Of a stretch of 64,000 nt of DNA, positions 35,221 through 48,199 are shown one piece after another. Numbering within the stretch: the stretch's first letter is position 1; each line of letters opens with the position of its first letter. The translations under genes were made by a program, and so were the position numbers. The DNA is taken from NCBI GenBank assembly GCA_014773175.1, contig VXCM01002156.1, forward strand, positions 58,579-122,578, given 5' to 3'. Under the pieces are notes generated by a model. It ran no database searches and was not told the origin of the DNA. It saw only the letters and a program-made list of their open reading frames with translations. Source of the stretch: Lucifuga dentata (Eukaryota > Chordata > Actinopteri > Ophidiiformes > Bythitidae).

Positions 35221-35404
35221 GGGATGAGATGAAGGACTAGAGGAGGAGGAGGAGATGAAGGAAAAGGAGGGATGTGGTGAAGGAGTGGAGGAGGAGATAG
35301 TCATGGTCCAGGCTGTGTTTTCCCCTTTTCTTGTGTTTTCCTCTGTTTTCCCCTCCCCCGTGTCTCTGGTTTGGTTCCCTGTTTGTTCTTGGTGTCTGTG
35401 GGTG

Positions 35405-35460
35405 TGTGTCTGGTCAGTGTACTCTGGTTTCCTCCCACAGACAATCCACATGCACACTGA
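35405..35460 (+). repeat. short fragment of a common fish repeat (tttcctcccacag)
   Basis: ctctggtttcctcccacaga is the 5' part of a repeat unit whose 3' part (gactggcgat.. ggtgtaccccgcc) occurs at 58678-58825. Confidence 0.4.
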
Positions 35461-35508
35461 GTACACTGAGTATGAGTGGCCAATCCACTCATCAAGCTCC
35501 TGCAGTAT

Positions 35509-36735
35509 CAGAGGTAGCAATGCATTCCATTTACTCTGTTACATTTACTTAAGTCACTTTTTTCACAAAATTGTACTTTACTGAGTACTTGTATTACAGA
35601 ATACTTTTAACTCATACTTGAGTATATTTATGAAGAAAAACATATACTTTTATTCTATTACATTTGGTCGCACTCTTTGTGTTACTATTTTACTTGTATT
35701 ATCTGTGAGACATCGCTCTGAATCAACAAGTCAAAATTCTCCGACTAATGTCCGACTGCTCCTCTGTCTGTGTAAGAACGTCTACTCTGCTTTGGTTTGG
35801 TCCAATCACATTCAGCGTCCTGTCATCTCCATGACAATGATGGGCTGACATAGCGTTTTGGGCTCATTGAGAGTTGATAGGTGGGCTGGCCGGTGGCCTT
35901 TGCACTGCACAATATAATATTAATTGAAATGAACTTAAACTATGCAAACACAAGTTTTTTTTCCTTACATAATTTTCTTGGTGCTTAGATGAAAAATGGA
36001 TTCTAAAAAGAGAAAGGGTGGTGTGGAGAAACAGTGATAATGTGACATTTCAGCTTCTAAGAATCAACATGGAACTTGAGGAAACGTGGTGGTAAGCTGC
36101 AATGTTAGCTACTTAACTAGCTGCTGCTGCTAATGTTAATTCAAGTTTTCCTATTCTGAGTAAATTCATGAAGCTAACCTAGTTACTTAACTAGCTGCTG
36201 CTGCTAATGCTAACTCAAATTTTCCTGTTCTATTCTGAGTAAATTCATGAAGCTAACCTAGCTAACTGTCTTAACTAGCTTCTGCTGCTAATGCTAACTC
36301 AGGTTTTCCTGTTCTATTCTGAGTAAATTCATGAAGCTAACCTCACTAACTGTCTTAACCAGCTGCTGGTGCTAATGCTAACTCAAGTTTTCCTGTTCAA
36401 TTGTGAGTAAATTCATGAAGCTAACCTAGCTAACTGTCTTGGGGCCAGGCCAGAATTGTCACGATTTGTTATGTGGTAAATATTTGATTTATTACTGTCT
36501 ACTGTTTCTTTATATGCTATGATTTGGATTGTATTACATATGGATACTTGCATTTTTTTCCTCAGATGAACACTTTATAGCTTGTTGATTATTCTAAAGA
36601 ACAAGCTTGATCAAAGTTACTCACTACTCAAGTAATCTTTTTATAGTTTATTACTCTCACTAAAGTCATTATTTTGGTGACTACTCTTACTTATACTTGA
36701 GTAAGTATTATCATAAAGTAACCTTCCCACCTCTT
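35509..36735. mobile_element. non-autonomous hAT element, family member 2
   Basis: Starts cagaggtagcaatgc and ends ccttcccacctctt, flanked by a perfect 8-bp target duplication tgcagtat (35501-35508 and 36736-36743). It is the same family as 11445-12373 but longer, because it has about five copies of the internal 80-bp unit (about 36100-36430) instead of about three. Non-coding. Confidence 0.9.
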
Positions 36736-36743
36736 TGCAGTAT

Positions 36744-38560
36744 ATGTATACTGTGGCTCTTCACTCCATTCTTCGCCAGATTGTCCTGTTTGCCAACGCT
36801 ACGACCAAGCGCTACGACCAAGCGCTACGACCAAGCTCTAACTCAGGTCAGTATTTTTGCTCATTTTTGCCTGAATCCTGTTTTTTTTTTTTTTTTTTTT
36901 TTAATTTCTGTGTTTCACCTGTGCTTCAGGTGTTATCTCCCATGTGCTCAGTCTGCCTCATCCATTGCCTCACCAGTCTTCCTGCCAGCCCGCTGCTCAG
37001 CATTTTCCTCCTGCTTTGCTTCAGTCACAGCTTCAGTCCTGTTCTCCTGCTTTATCTCATCAACTTCAAATAAACCACTTTTTAACCATTTAACCCTCAT
37101 TTGCCTGAGTTCTACTTTTAGGTCATAAAATCTTATAAAAGCTAGCAGAGACGGAGGAAAAAAGGGATGAGGTGAAGGAGTAGAGGAGGAAATGGGGTAA
37201 AAGGAGGGATGAGGTGAAGGAGCAGAGGAGGAGATGGCGTACAAGAGGAATGAGGTGAAGGATATAGAGGAAGTGAGTCAGCTGATACTGTAAATGGTTG
37301 TAAATAATTCATCAGCTTTTATTTTAACACAGTCCACTTACATCAACAAATAGTTTCATTTATTAACCCTCTTGCTCCTCATCCACACCCTCCTCCTCCT
37401 CCTCCTCCTCCTCCTCTCCTCCTCCTGGCCGAGGTCTCGACAAGATGACAGCTGACAAGTTTGAGCTGGACTGGATTATAACAAACTGGACTGACATGGA
37501 ATGGACTGTCAGACTGTCTGCATGCCTTCACGCTACTTCCCATTTATAAATTATTAAATTATTAATTTGAAAACATATGTACTTTTAAAAGTCTCATATC
37601 ACAACACTCCAGAGTGTCACAGTGGATGTGGGTGATTGTGATGTCACTGTGGGTGTGTGATGAGGAAATGGCCAGGCAAAACCACAATACTTTTGGAAAA
37701 ATTTCAATAAGCTTTAATTCTAATTAGAAACATGATAAACTCTTACATCAAAGATGAAAAATGTGAACAAAACCTCTCCACAAAGCAAAATAATGTAAAT
37801 CATCTATGATGTTAATCAAGTGGAATAAAGTGCTTTAACAAGAGGAACAACACCTATGTCAGTTACAACACACTAACAGCAGAGACATGAATAGGATGTA
37901 GCATTATTACGCATTATGACAGGATGCTGCATCACATATAAACATGGCATAGCCTAAATCAGTGTCATTACCAAAGAAACAAGAACAAACTCACAACAAC
38001 CATCACATTTACTCATACGACCAGCAAGTAAGCAAAAATGCTGTAAAACACAAATAACACAATCAGATTCAACAGGCTTCTCCACAGATTCCAGCCACAT
38101 AAAAATCCATCAGACTTACCAAAGCTGCTCATCATCTGAAGACAAAGTCCATCCTCCTTTCTGTCTTTAGAAAGAGTTTAACCACACGGCTGTACATTAT
38201 CGGTGCGTTTCAGTTCCAAAATGTGAAAAAAAGTGTTGTCAGTTAATCCATTTCTTCTCCTCCTTCAGCCATTGTGTGTTAGAAAACAAAACAAAACAAA
38301 ACAAAACAAAAAAAAAACAAAAAAACAACAGAGCTAAGTAAAAATCTAAATAAAAAATCTGAAGCACTACATGTAAAAATCTAAACATCAAGAAAGAAAG
38401 TTTAAACAAACATTAATGCTCCATTACGTGCTAGCTAGGTTTACTTGAGTTAGCGAAGCTAACTGGCTCTCTTCTTCTTCTGATGAATTTCTGGCAGGCT
38501 GTTTAGCTGTTAGCATAATGCTGTACTATGATGACGTAGGCCAAGGCCAGCTAGAAGGCC
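36744..38560. other. no gene seen
   Basis: Contains three copies of a cgctacgaccaag unit (36797-36836), a T-run (36881-36902), purine-rich sequence (37150-37265), (CTC)n (37389-37424) and an (acaaa)n stretch (38286-38330). The piece 37830-37890 (cctatgtcagttacaacaca) recurs at 59115-59160. The ORF 36697-37128 has no recognised domain. Confidence 0.45.
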
Positions 38561-38985
38561 CTGATGTGTAAAAGAATACGCCCAACATGGCAAACTTGAA
38601 ATCTGATTGGTTAAAGTATATGACAATCAGCAACATCGTCCTATTTTCTTAAATAGCAGAGGAGATTCACTGAGATTCTGAAGGCCTCAGGCTAGATTTT
38701 TCTACCTGGAGACAGCACAGGTGGAAAATCTGATTGGATAAAAGCTCTAATTTATATGAACTGCACTGGAAGCAGTGCAACTGAGGGAGAGAGTAGCAAT
38801 GAAATGATGTTAATAACAAAACTGATGGGAATGAACTTTGTAAAATACATATAGTATTAACTAAAATATATATTAAATTATTAAAACATAATTTGATGAT
38901 TCTGACAATCTCTAGGCCAGCAGAGAAGGCTTTGCTGGCCCTGACGGCCTGCTGGACACATGTAACATGCAAATACAACTTATCG
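38561..38985 (-). mobile_element. interspersed repeat, family not identified
   Basis: ggtggaaaatctgattggat, gcactggaagcagtgcaac and ccagcagagaaggctttgct look like a familiar fish DNA-transposon repeat (IS4EU/ISL2EU-like). I could not place the ends. Confidence 0.3.
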
Positions 38986-39239
38986 ACACAGAGATGCCTT
39001 CATTGAAACTTCCTCCACTGTTTCCTAAAGACACGATCAAGCTGTCCAGCTGTTCTTTGATAATTTGTTCAATCTCCTTTCATGTTTCCAATAACTGAAT
39101 CAAACTCCTTCCAACGTAGCACTTCTGTACCTAACACTCCATTACACAATATTCAAAGTATTCTTACACCTAATTTCAAGACTTGCGAATCTTTTAACAT
39201 TATAGTTAACACACTGACAAACCTCTGTCATGTCCCCCG

Positions 39240-39390
39240 AACCCTAAAGCTTGGTGTATACTTACCGTTGCCGTGGGTACTCGAGGGGGTGCACGCCACA
39301 TATGATGCAATTGCGCCTCCGCGCCATGGCACAAGGAGCCTCTATGATGTTGTGGTGCTTGGAGCTAGCAGCTAGCTAGCTAGATAATTT
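39240..39390. other. possible MITE end, otherwise no gene
   Basis: aagcttggtgtatacttacc resembles the end of the element at 46421 (cctcatttgtacttcacgc). The rest of 38986-40160 holds nothing I recognise. Confidence 0.25.
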
Positions 39391-40164
39391 TGAAAAAAGA
39401 AATTCAACCATGTTCTAAGATAAAACATCCACTTTGGCGGAACCATCAAATTTTATTGAACCCTTTTTTTATTTGTTGTATTTATTTTATTTGTTTCATT
39501 TGTCAATTTTGTTTGATTTTGCTTACAGGATTTTTCTCTGAATCTGTCTTCTGATCCTGACAGATGAGTCTACCGATCCCGTGGCCCCTAATTTCCCAGC
39601 ATGTTACCAAAACCAGTTAAACCAGTTAAACCAGAGAACAATAGGGTGATGTTTCCACACACACTGGATCTGAATTTGGACAAACTCAGAAAATTATGAG
39701 CTGAGAGTGTTGTTCCTGCAGGCAGTGATTTACATCCAGCATCTTTAGATCAGCAGCAGCACTTTGCCTTTATTACTGTTCAACTGTGAGTCTGGCAGGA
39801 ACGAACACAAAATCATTTCCTGTTTTTAATCCATCAGACCCGTCAGGCTGCACCGCACGCTGCAACATGCCATAAATTCAGACAGGAAGAGAGGGAGCAG
39901 ACAGGAAATACAAACGATAACAGAGAAAACTTTGTGATTTTAAACACATAGATCTGCTGGAATTGCACTGTAAAAATCAGTTGTGACGTCAAACATGTTT
40001 TCATGAGGTGCTCTGAAACATATTAAAAGATCACCATCACCAGTAACTTCATTATTCTGTAAAGAAAAGGTGATCAGGCTCCACTGGTTTTACAGGTGCA
40101 ACAGAAAACATTGATTAAAGTATCAGAACATTTTGTCTTCTGATCATGTTGTATACTGAGAAAA

Positions 40165-41200
40165 TGAGTCCAATAACACGCCTGTTACTAGTCCAATAAC
40201 ATGCCTGTTATTACAGTCCGATAACACACCTGATACTACAGTCCGATAACACGCCTGTTACTACAGTCCCATAACACGCCTGTTACTACAGTCCGATAAC
40301 ATGCCTGTTACTACAGTCCCATAACACGCCTGTTACTACAGTCCGATAACACGCCTGTTACTACAGTCCGATAACACGCCTGTTACTACAGTCCGATAAC
40401 ACGCCTGTTACTACAGTCCCATAACACGCCTGTTACTACAGTCCGATAACACGCCTGTTACTACAGTCCCATAACACGCCTGTTACTACAGTCCGATAAC
40501 ACGCCTGTTACTACAGTCCCATAACACGCCTGTTACTACAGTCCGATAACACGCCTGTTACTACAGTCCCATAACACGCCTGTTACTACAGTCCGATAAC
40601 ACGCCTGTTACTACAGTCCGATAACACGCCTGTTACTACAGTCCGATAACACGCCTGTTACTACAGTCCGATAACACGCCTGTTACTACAGTCCGATAAC
40701 ACGCCTGTTACTACAGTCCGATAACACGCCTGTTACTACAGTCCCATAACACGCCTGTTACTACAGTCCGATAACACGCCTGTTACTACAGTCCGATAAC
40801 ACGCCTGTTACTACAGTCCCATAACACGCCTGTTACTACAGTCCGATAACACGCCTGTTACTACAGTCCGATAACACGCCTGTTACTACAGTCCCATAAC
40901 ACGCCTGTTACTACAGTCCGATAACACGCCTGTTACTACAGTCCGATAACACGCCTGTTACTACAGTCCCATAACACGCCTGTTACTATAGTCCGATAAC
41001 ATGCCTGTTACTACAGTCCCATAACACGCCTGTTACTACAGTCCGATAACACGCCTGTTACTACAGTCCGATAACACGCCTGTTACTACAGTCCGATAAC
41101 ACGCCTGTTACTACAGTCCGATAACACGCCTGTTACTACAGTCCCATAACACACCTGTTACTATAGTCCCATAACACGCCTGTTACTACAGTCCGATGTG
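40165..41200. repeat. 25-bp minisatellite, gtccgataacacgcctgtta unit
   Basis: About 40 nearly identical 25-bp units. The main variant site is gtccG/gtccC, which alternates over much of the array. Each unit holds a small inverted repeat (taaca-cgcc-tgtta). Confidence 0.95.
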
Positions 41201-41600
41201 TTACTACGGTCCGATAACACACCTGTTACTACAATCCAATAATGTGTTACTACACATTGACACGCCTATTATTACAGTCTAATAACACGCCTGTAACAAT
41301 AGTCCAATGACATGCCTTTTGCTACAGTTCAATGACACGCCTGTTACAGTCCAATAACATGCCTGTTACTACAGTCCAATGAGATGCCTGATACCACAGT
41401 CCAATGACATGTCTGTTACTACAGTCCAATGATGTGTGTTAGTACAGTCCAATGACACTACAGTCATTGTGTGTTAGTACAGTCCAATGACACACCTGTT
41501 ACTACAGTCCAATGACAGACCTGTTACTACAGTCCAATGACATGCCTGTTGCTGCAGTCCAATGGTACAACATTACTACAGTCCAATGACAGACATCAGA
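41201..41600. repeat. degenerate edge of the 25-bp minisatellite
   Basis: The same motif with many changes and deletions (gtccaatgacatgcctgtta, short units without the centre). The left edge at 40165-40240 is also degenerate, which fits homogenisation from the middle. Confidence 0.85.
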
Positions 41601-42184
41601 ACATTTTGCCTTCTGATCACATTACATCTTCTGATAAAATAAATCTGTTTGAAGGTTGATTCTGAACTCATACTGAACAGTAGCTGGTCCACATGCTCTG
41701 CTCTAAAATCTTCATTTACTCATACATGTGGATAGTTCTTTGTGTCTGTATGAGGACTGAACTCTGGTTCTGGACAGAACATTCACATTAGCCGCAAGTT
41801 TCCTCAAAAGCCAATGGTCACTACCATGACTTGTAACTTCTGTTTATCATTCTTTTCGTTGATGATCATAATGAAATTCTATGATAAGTTCCAGTAGATA
41901 GACCTAATGTAAATGAGCAGTGTGCTCAGGTTCATCTTATGCTGCCTTTGGAGGTCACAACAAATCAATGAAACTGAAGATTTCAAAGTATTTGTAGAAC
42001 ATTTAAGCCATAGGAAGAATTCCACATAGCCTCAGCACATGAAAAAAAGCAAAAGAAGTCCTCAGGCACTCACCATGATCTAGGCCTATATCTGGGCAAA
42101 AGCAGCCTAAAGGCATCCTTGGTAAGACATGTAGAGTTACAGAAATGCAGAAAATACTGCAGTCTGCTAATACCAATCAGATAA
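41601..42184. other. no gene seen
   Basis: Unremarkable sequence between two minisatellites. Confidence 0.45.
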
Positions 42185-42600
42185 CTTCATTTTAATCTGA
42201 ACGTGTCAGAGGAGGTTTGGTCTGAATGTATCAGAGGAGGTTTGGTCTGAACGTGTCGGAGGAGGAGATTAGGTCTGAATGCGTTGGAGGAGGTTTGGTC
42301 TGATTGCGTTGGAGGAGGTTTGGTCTGAACGCGTTGGAGGAGGTTTGATCTGAATGCATTGGAGGAGGTTTGGTCTGAATGTGTTGAAGGAGGAGGTTAG
42401 GTCTGAATGTGTTGGAGGAGGTTTGGTCTGAACATGTGGTTTGGTATGAATGCATTGGAGATTTTGTCTGAATGCACTGGAGGAGGTTTGGTCTGATTGC
42501 GTTGGAGGAGGTTTGGTCTGAATGCGTTGGAGGAAGTTTGGTCTGGTACGCAGCAGCTCAGTAACATCNTTGGAGGAGGTTTGGTCTGAATGCGTTGGAG
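42185..42600. repeat. 25-bp minisatellite, ggaggaggtttggtctgaat unit
   Basis: About 14 units of 25 bp, unrelated in sequence to the array at 40-41 kb. A 67-bp assembly duplication surrounds the N at 42569. Confidence 0.9.
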
Positions 42601-42636
42601 GAAGTTTGGTCTGGTACGCAGCAGCTCAGTAACATC

Positions 42637-43340
42637 AAACGGACAAAGGTCAGCATATCAGTCAGAACTTCTGTTATATTTCATGTCATTTTCACCTGTT
42701 TGGGCTGAAAAGGTGTTTGGATAGCAGTTACGACGTGGGTCGTGTGGAGTCTGCTTTCCTTTTGTTTTGTGAGAATTATTGCGATTGATATTCTGTTATG
42801 AGCAGTAATGTGTTCTGTTGCAGTCGGTCAGTCTCTGCTTTTATCAGGCAGGTTTTTAATGGAGAAGAGACAGATGAGGGTCTGATGGGGGGATGGGCCC
42901 TTCCATTAAGACAGTTAATGTATTAGTGACTACAGAGCTCTGGCCGAGAATTATTAGTCAGCAGCTCCGTGCTCAGCAGCGACGACACCACCACGTCCTT
43001 CACTTATCAACCACAACACCCTGCGTGTTACATGCGACCACGGCATGTGCATCCCCAATGGCGTTTTTTAGCTGTGGTGATTTTACTTCAGAATCTCTAA
43101 TGAAAGAATCACATCTCCACCTGAGCAACTCTGAAAGATGCCATCACAGTGCTTTAAATATGCAAAGCGTGTAGCATGACGTGTGTGGATAAGCTGAAGC
43201 AGGTTCATGCAAATGTCATATGAATTCACGTTCCTCCTGCTTTTGTTTTTCATGTTTCTGAGCTAAGACACACTGAGCCATCAGCCTCTAATGATGAAAG
43301 ACAAGCCCACCGCTGTGCACGCCACATCCTGCTGCTCTGT
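42637..43340. other. no gene seen
   Basis: Apparently unique sequence. The ORF 42893-43174 has no recognised domain. Confidence 0.4.
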
Positions 43341-43344
43341 ACAG

Positions 43345-43348
<4 letters not shown>

Positions 43349-43390
<42 letters not shown>

Positions 43391-43493
43391 CACTGTCTGA
43401 TGGTTAGACTTGGGGCCCAGATGAAGATTCAATTACCGTGGTCTGTTGTTGTTCACAGCCTGTGGCTACACACACACACGCAAACACACACAC

Positions 43494-43546
<53 letters not shown>

Positions 43547-43686
43547 CACACATGCACAAACACACAGAGACAGAAAACAGGTACACACAGACATAGACAC
43601 ACACACAGTCATGGACCTATAAACGGTTAGAAGGTTACCAACACACACTTCATATAATGCCCATAGTTCATTGAAATTTGAATGCC

Positions 43687-43742
<56 letters not shown>
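43349..43742. repeat. cluster of (TG)n and (CA)n microsatellites
   Basis: (TG)n at 43349-43387, then CA tracts at 43472-43600 and 43689-43742. The opposite orientation of the first and later tracts makes an inverted repeat. Confidence 0.9.
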
Positions 43743-43744
<2 letters not shown>

Positions 43745-44394
43745 ATATTCATACTCATTTGAGAACCCTGAAGGAGCAATATCCAAATGTGCCAAAGAGA
43801 GAAGGATGATAATTGTGTGAGAGTGGATCTTGGGGCGTTTTGTGATTATGGTTATTTATTAGTCGTTGCGCTGTACATTCAGCATGAGAATGAACACTAA
43901 TATCGATCTTTTCTTGGATATGAAAACACCTGCAGGCTTCAAATCATTCCTCTCAGTCTTTCTCCTCAACGCTCATTTATTTTTTTTTTGGGTCAGCAGA
44001 GCAGACACGTCTGTCTTTGTGTAAAAATGCACATAAGTCTTTTCTCCCACTTGCACTGAAAGCAGCATGTGATGTTTTTGGTGACCGTTTGAGCTTTCAT
44101 ATGTATGTTAAAAGTTAAGCCTGGAACACTTGTGATAATAACTGAGCAGATAATGCTTCAGACTTCAAAATCAAACCTTTGACTGATCACATATGATCAA
44201 CGGTAAATTACACTTAGTGGCCACAAGTAAAATCACGCCATGATCTGAGCCCAACGCGACTTCAGTGGCAGCGGACAAAGTTACCAAGACATGACAACTG
44301 GCTGCATGTAGACAACATGCCAGAACACGTGAATCCTCGTATGAGTCGTGTCCACTCAGCCATAAAGGATCATATGAGGACTGAGCAGCTGTGA

Positions 44395-44395
<1 letters not shown>

Positions 44396-44454
<59 letters not shown>
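44396..44454 (+). repeat. (GA)n microsatellite
   Basis: About 28 GA units. The surrounding 43750-44600 has no recognisable gene. Confidence 0.9.
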
Positions 44455-44458
<4 letters not shown>

Positions 44459-44604
44459 GCACACTCTCTTTGTGTCTCTGATTCTAATGAAATGATTTGA
44501 AGTTGCTTTGTTCTTACAGATTAACCCGAACAAAAAACAGAAACACCTGCTGCAGGTAAAGAATTATGTCCTGCTTCTACCTGCAGCACAAACAGCCCAG
44601 CCTC

Positions 44605-44845
44605 ACTGTGTGTGTGTATCTCTGAGTATGTTTGTGTAATTGGTTGTGTGTGTGAGTATATCTGTATGTGTATGTTTCTCTATGTGAGTGTGTGCATGTA
44701 TCTCTGTGTGTGCCTTTCTGTGTATGTGTGTGTTTGCATGTGCGCATGTCTGTATCTGAGTGTCTGTGTTTTTTGCAGCTGTGTCTGTGTGTATCTCTAT
44801 GTATTTGTGTGTATCTTTGTATGTGTGTGTGTTAGTGTTATACAG
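44605..44845 (+). repeat. TG-rich imperfect repeat
   Basis: tgtgtgtatctctgtatgtg-type sequence. ORFs on both strands over it (Cys/Val or His/Thr-rich) are compositional. Confidence 0.85.
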
Positions 44846-46108
44846 TATGAGTGTTTTGATTGGTTGGTTGATGTGATGCGTCTCATCAGTTTTCTCTTTA
44901 TTTATCTTTGACATTAATCAAAAAAAAACAAAAAAACAATTCAGCTAAGAGCCTTTCTGTCTTTATGCTCCCTCCTCCTCCTCTTCCTCTTTTCCTCCTC
45001 CTCTTCCAGTATTTCATGTATAAGAGGAGGAGCGCTGACTGATGAGGTTTATGTCCCAGCATCGTTTGCTCCAGTGAATCATCTTTAAGACCGAATGAAA
45101 TCTGCAGATTTTTTTCATAGTTTTCTGCGGTAATCCAGGAAGAAAATCTGCCGAATTTAGCAAAATGTGTTTTTATTTTATTTTATTTATTTTTTGCTTG
45201 TTAATCGACAATCAATAGAGAATTATAATCATTGTGTTGTGAGCAAATATGGCCACCTTTAATGCAATAAATTATGGAATGCCAAATGCACCAAAATTAA
45301 ATAAAAACAACATTATGAAATAAATAACTCTATGCAAAAGCACCAATAAATTATGAAATAATTCCACATTATGAAATCTTATTTCATTAACACTTTTACT
45401 TCATAATGTTTGTTTTTTTTTTAAGTCTCTTTTTTATTTCACAACATCATTTTTCTGAATGCTGTATTTATTTCATAATGACACTTTTCTTAATGACATT
45501 TCGGTCTCTCAGTCAAGACCAGAGGGCGTGGCCTTATGCTGATTGGCTGTTCTGGCCTGTAGTGTTCGCTGTCATGGAGTATTTATGTTAAGTCACTACA
45601 AGTTGATTTTTATAGCTTACTGGAATAAACTGATATTAATGGCAATCAGGAAGGTAGGAAAAAACAGTTCTAAAATTTACCGCTCTGGTAGTATGTTTGG
45701 GTATGCTGTGCTTTAACACACACTGGAATTAGACCAATTATTGGTTCACAGCTTATGGTAATATTTCACACACTACAGGAAAAACTGATAATTCTAACAT
45801 GGACAAAAATCAAATGAGCTTTAAAGCAGTCAAAGTCAGTCAGTTAAAGTCACTTCATCAAAATGACATGAAAATAAAGAACAAAAGCTTTTTTTTTTTT
45901 TTTTAACCTCTCTCTTGTGGTATGTTACCATGCAGTTTTGGTTTTATTTATGATACCTTTGAGACAGTGAAAACTGAACATGATATTGATGCTGTTGCTT
46001 TTGGCAGAGCAAACAAAATTAATTCATTTCTGCTGTACTGAAGTCAGAACAGCATCTCAAAACCTGGACAAATAAAACCAAAACTATCTGCATGGCAACA
46101 TACCAACA
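44846..46108. other. no gene seen
   Basis: Includes a dispersed repeat at 45597-45715 (related to 33005-33115) and a T-run at 45890-45904. Confidence 0.45.
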
Positions 46109-46420
46109 TACAGTCTTGATCGAAAATATTGTTACCCTTGCTTTTTTTTTTTTTTTTTTTTTAAATAGCACACCATTTCTTCAAGAAAATTGTGAAATTA
46201 AAACATCTTTTGATATCCACATATGTACTTCTTTGGTTTGCAGATAACAAAACAAAAAAAGCTGAAAAAATACTGAATCCTAATTTATTCCACACAGAAA
46301 TGCAAAAATGGCCTGGACAATATTTTTGGCCTTTTTTGAAGTTGCAAGAAATAATTGGATTTCTAGCAGGTGATTCACCTTGAACCCACCTGTGGTGCGT
46401 CACAGGTACCTGCAGTCTAA

Positions 46421-47367
46421 AGCCTCATTTGTACTTCACGCTAACTACGCTTATGAGTGTGCTCATGTCGCGCGTCGTGAGTGTTATTGCGTACATGCTG
46501 GCCTCCGTAGTTAACGTAGATCTGGAGGCTTAACGCTCTATCAGCCAGGCGGCGATGTGAGGCGCCGTGACTTGATACAGACCCAATTTAGCAGCCATGG
46601 AGGGTTAAGCTACACAAGCATTTACAGCAACGAACAAACATAAAGAGCACTTACCCAATCATCTTCATCTGGAAAATAATTTAAATCATATCTTAGAATG
46701 AGATATTTCCTGACTAAACATTTTGCAGCAGCCAGTAAGCTCTGCTGTGATTGGTCAGTTACAGTAATCAGCTGTTGAAATAAATATCATGTTTACCGGT
46801 ACAAGGATTATTCTCAGGAAATCACAGAAAAACAGGTAATTTGCTAAACAAATACAATGATGAACAATATACTGGTTTCTTTGCAAATCTAAAAAAAAAA
46901 TCAGGGGGTCGGCTTATAGGCTATACATGAGATTGGCTTTCCTGTGGCTGATCAGCTTCTCCTCATAACTTGAGACAGCCATTTCTGTCTGTCATCGGTT
47001 ATCCATGCACATGTAATAATGTAGTCCTGCACACTTTTCATTCATTTAGTTTTACAGGGACCATCTACATTAATTAAACATCACGCATAGCCATGGTGTA
47101 AATGCATGGGATTTAGCCAAAAGAAGGCTAATTTTTATCTGCAGTCCATAAACATTGTTTATTTACTTGTTGGTCCTGTATGTGCTGCTCACGTCACGAC
47201 AAATGTTCACAACACTGCCCCCTGTGGTATCTATAGGTACTGCCGCATCTCTTGCGTCGCGTTAATTCTGGATGACGTGCACAAATGACGCGTCAAACTG
47301 ACGCTAAAAACGCGTCGGCCATTTTAAGTGCGTGTACACGTAGTTAGCGTCAAGTATAAATGTGGCT
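46421..47367. mobile_element. Harbinger-type MITE nested in the Tc1 element
   Basis: The ends agcctcatttgtacttcacg and cgtcaagtataaatgtggct are imperfect inverted repeats of about 28 bp. TAA flanks both sides (46418-46420, 47368-47370), the 3-bp target duplication expected for PIF/Harbinger. Removing the insert joins gcagtctaa to tagtcactcattcagcc. It contains a LINE 3'-end fragment near 47040-47160. Confidence 0.75.
47040..47160 (-). mobile_element. LINE 3'-end fragment
   Basis: Contains tttacagggacca, gctaatttttatctgcagtcc and related pieces also seen at 10440-10490 and 55850-55925. It probably inserted into, or was captured by, the surrounding MITE. Confidence 0.5.
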
Positions 47368-48199
47368 TAATAGTCACTCATTCAGCCAGTTTAAATGGAG
47401 CAAAGTACTCATTCTGCTGTCTTGTGTTACTGCATGTATGACACTGAGCATGGAGGAAAGAACAAAAAGCAGAGAATCATCTGAGGAGGTCAGACAGAAG
47501 ATCGTAGCCAAGCATGGACAATCTCAAGGCTAAGTCCATCTCCAGAGACCTTGATGTTCCCGTGTCCACCATGTGCAATGTTATCAAGAAGTTTAAGGCC
47601 CATGGTCCTGTAGTCAACCTCCCTGAAAGAGGACGCAAGAGAAAAGTTGACCAAAGATTGCAGAGAAGGACTGCTCGAATGGTGGAGAATCTCAGACAAC
47701 TGCAAAACAGATTCAAACTGACCTTCAGACACAAGGTCAGCCGTTTTAACTCGCATCATCCGTCACCAACTCAATGAAAGGGGGTTCTATGGAAGGAGAC
47801 CCAGGAGGACCCCACTGCTGAGAGAGAGACACTAGAAAGCCTGGCTGGAGTTTAAAACACTGAGCAAGCCAAAATCCTTTTGAGAGAACGTCCTGTGGTC
47901 AGACAAGACCAAATTAGAGCTTTTTGGTAAATCACATGAATTTTTGTTTACAGGAAAAAAAAATGAAGCCTTCAAAGGAAAGAACACTGTCCAACAGTCA
48001 GACACGGAGGAGGTTCTCTGATGTTTTGGGGTTGTTTGCTGCCTCTGGTACTGGGTGTCTTGAATCTGTGCATGGCATCATGAAATCAGGAGATTACCAA
48101 GGTATTTTGGAGCGCAATGTTCCACCCAGTGTTACAAAGCTGTGTCTCTGTCAAAGGTCATCCTCCAGCAGGACAATGATCCAAAATGCACATCATTTA

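Noticed and set aside
36697..37128. 143-codon + strand ORF with Cys/Ser-rich sequence
   Set aside because: No recognised domain. It starts inside the end of a hAT element and crosses a T-run and short tandem repeats.
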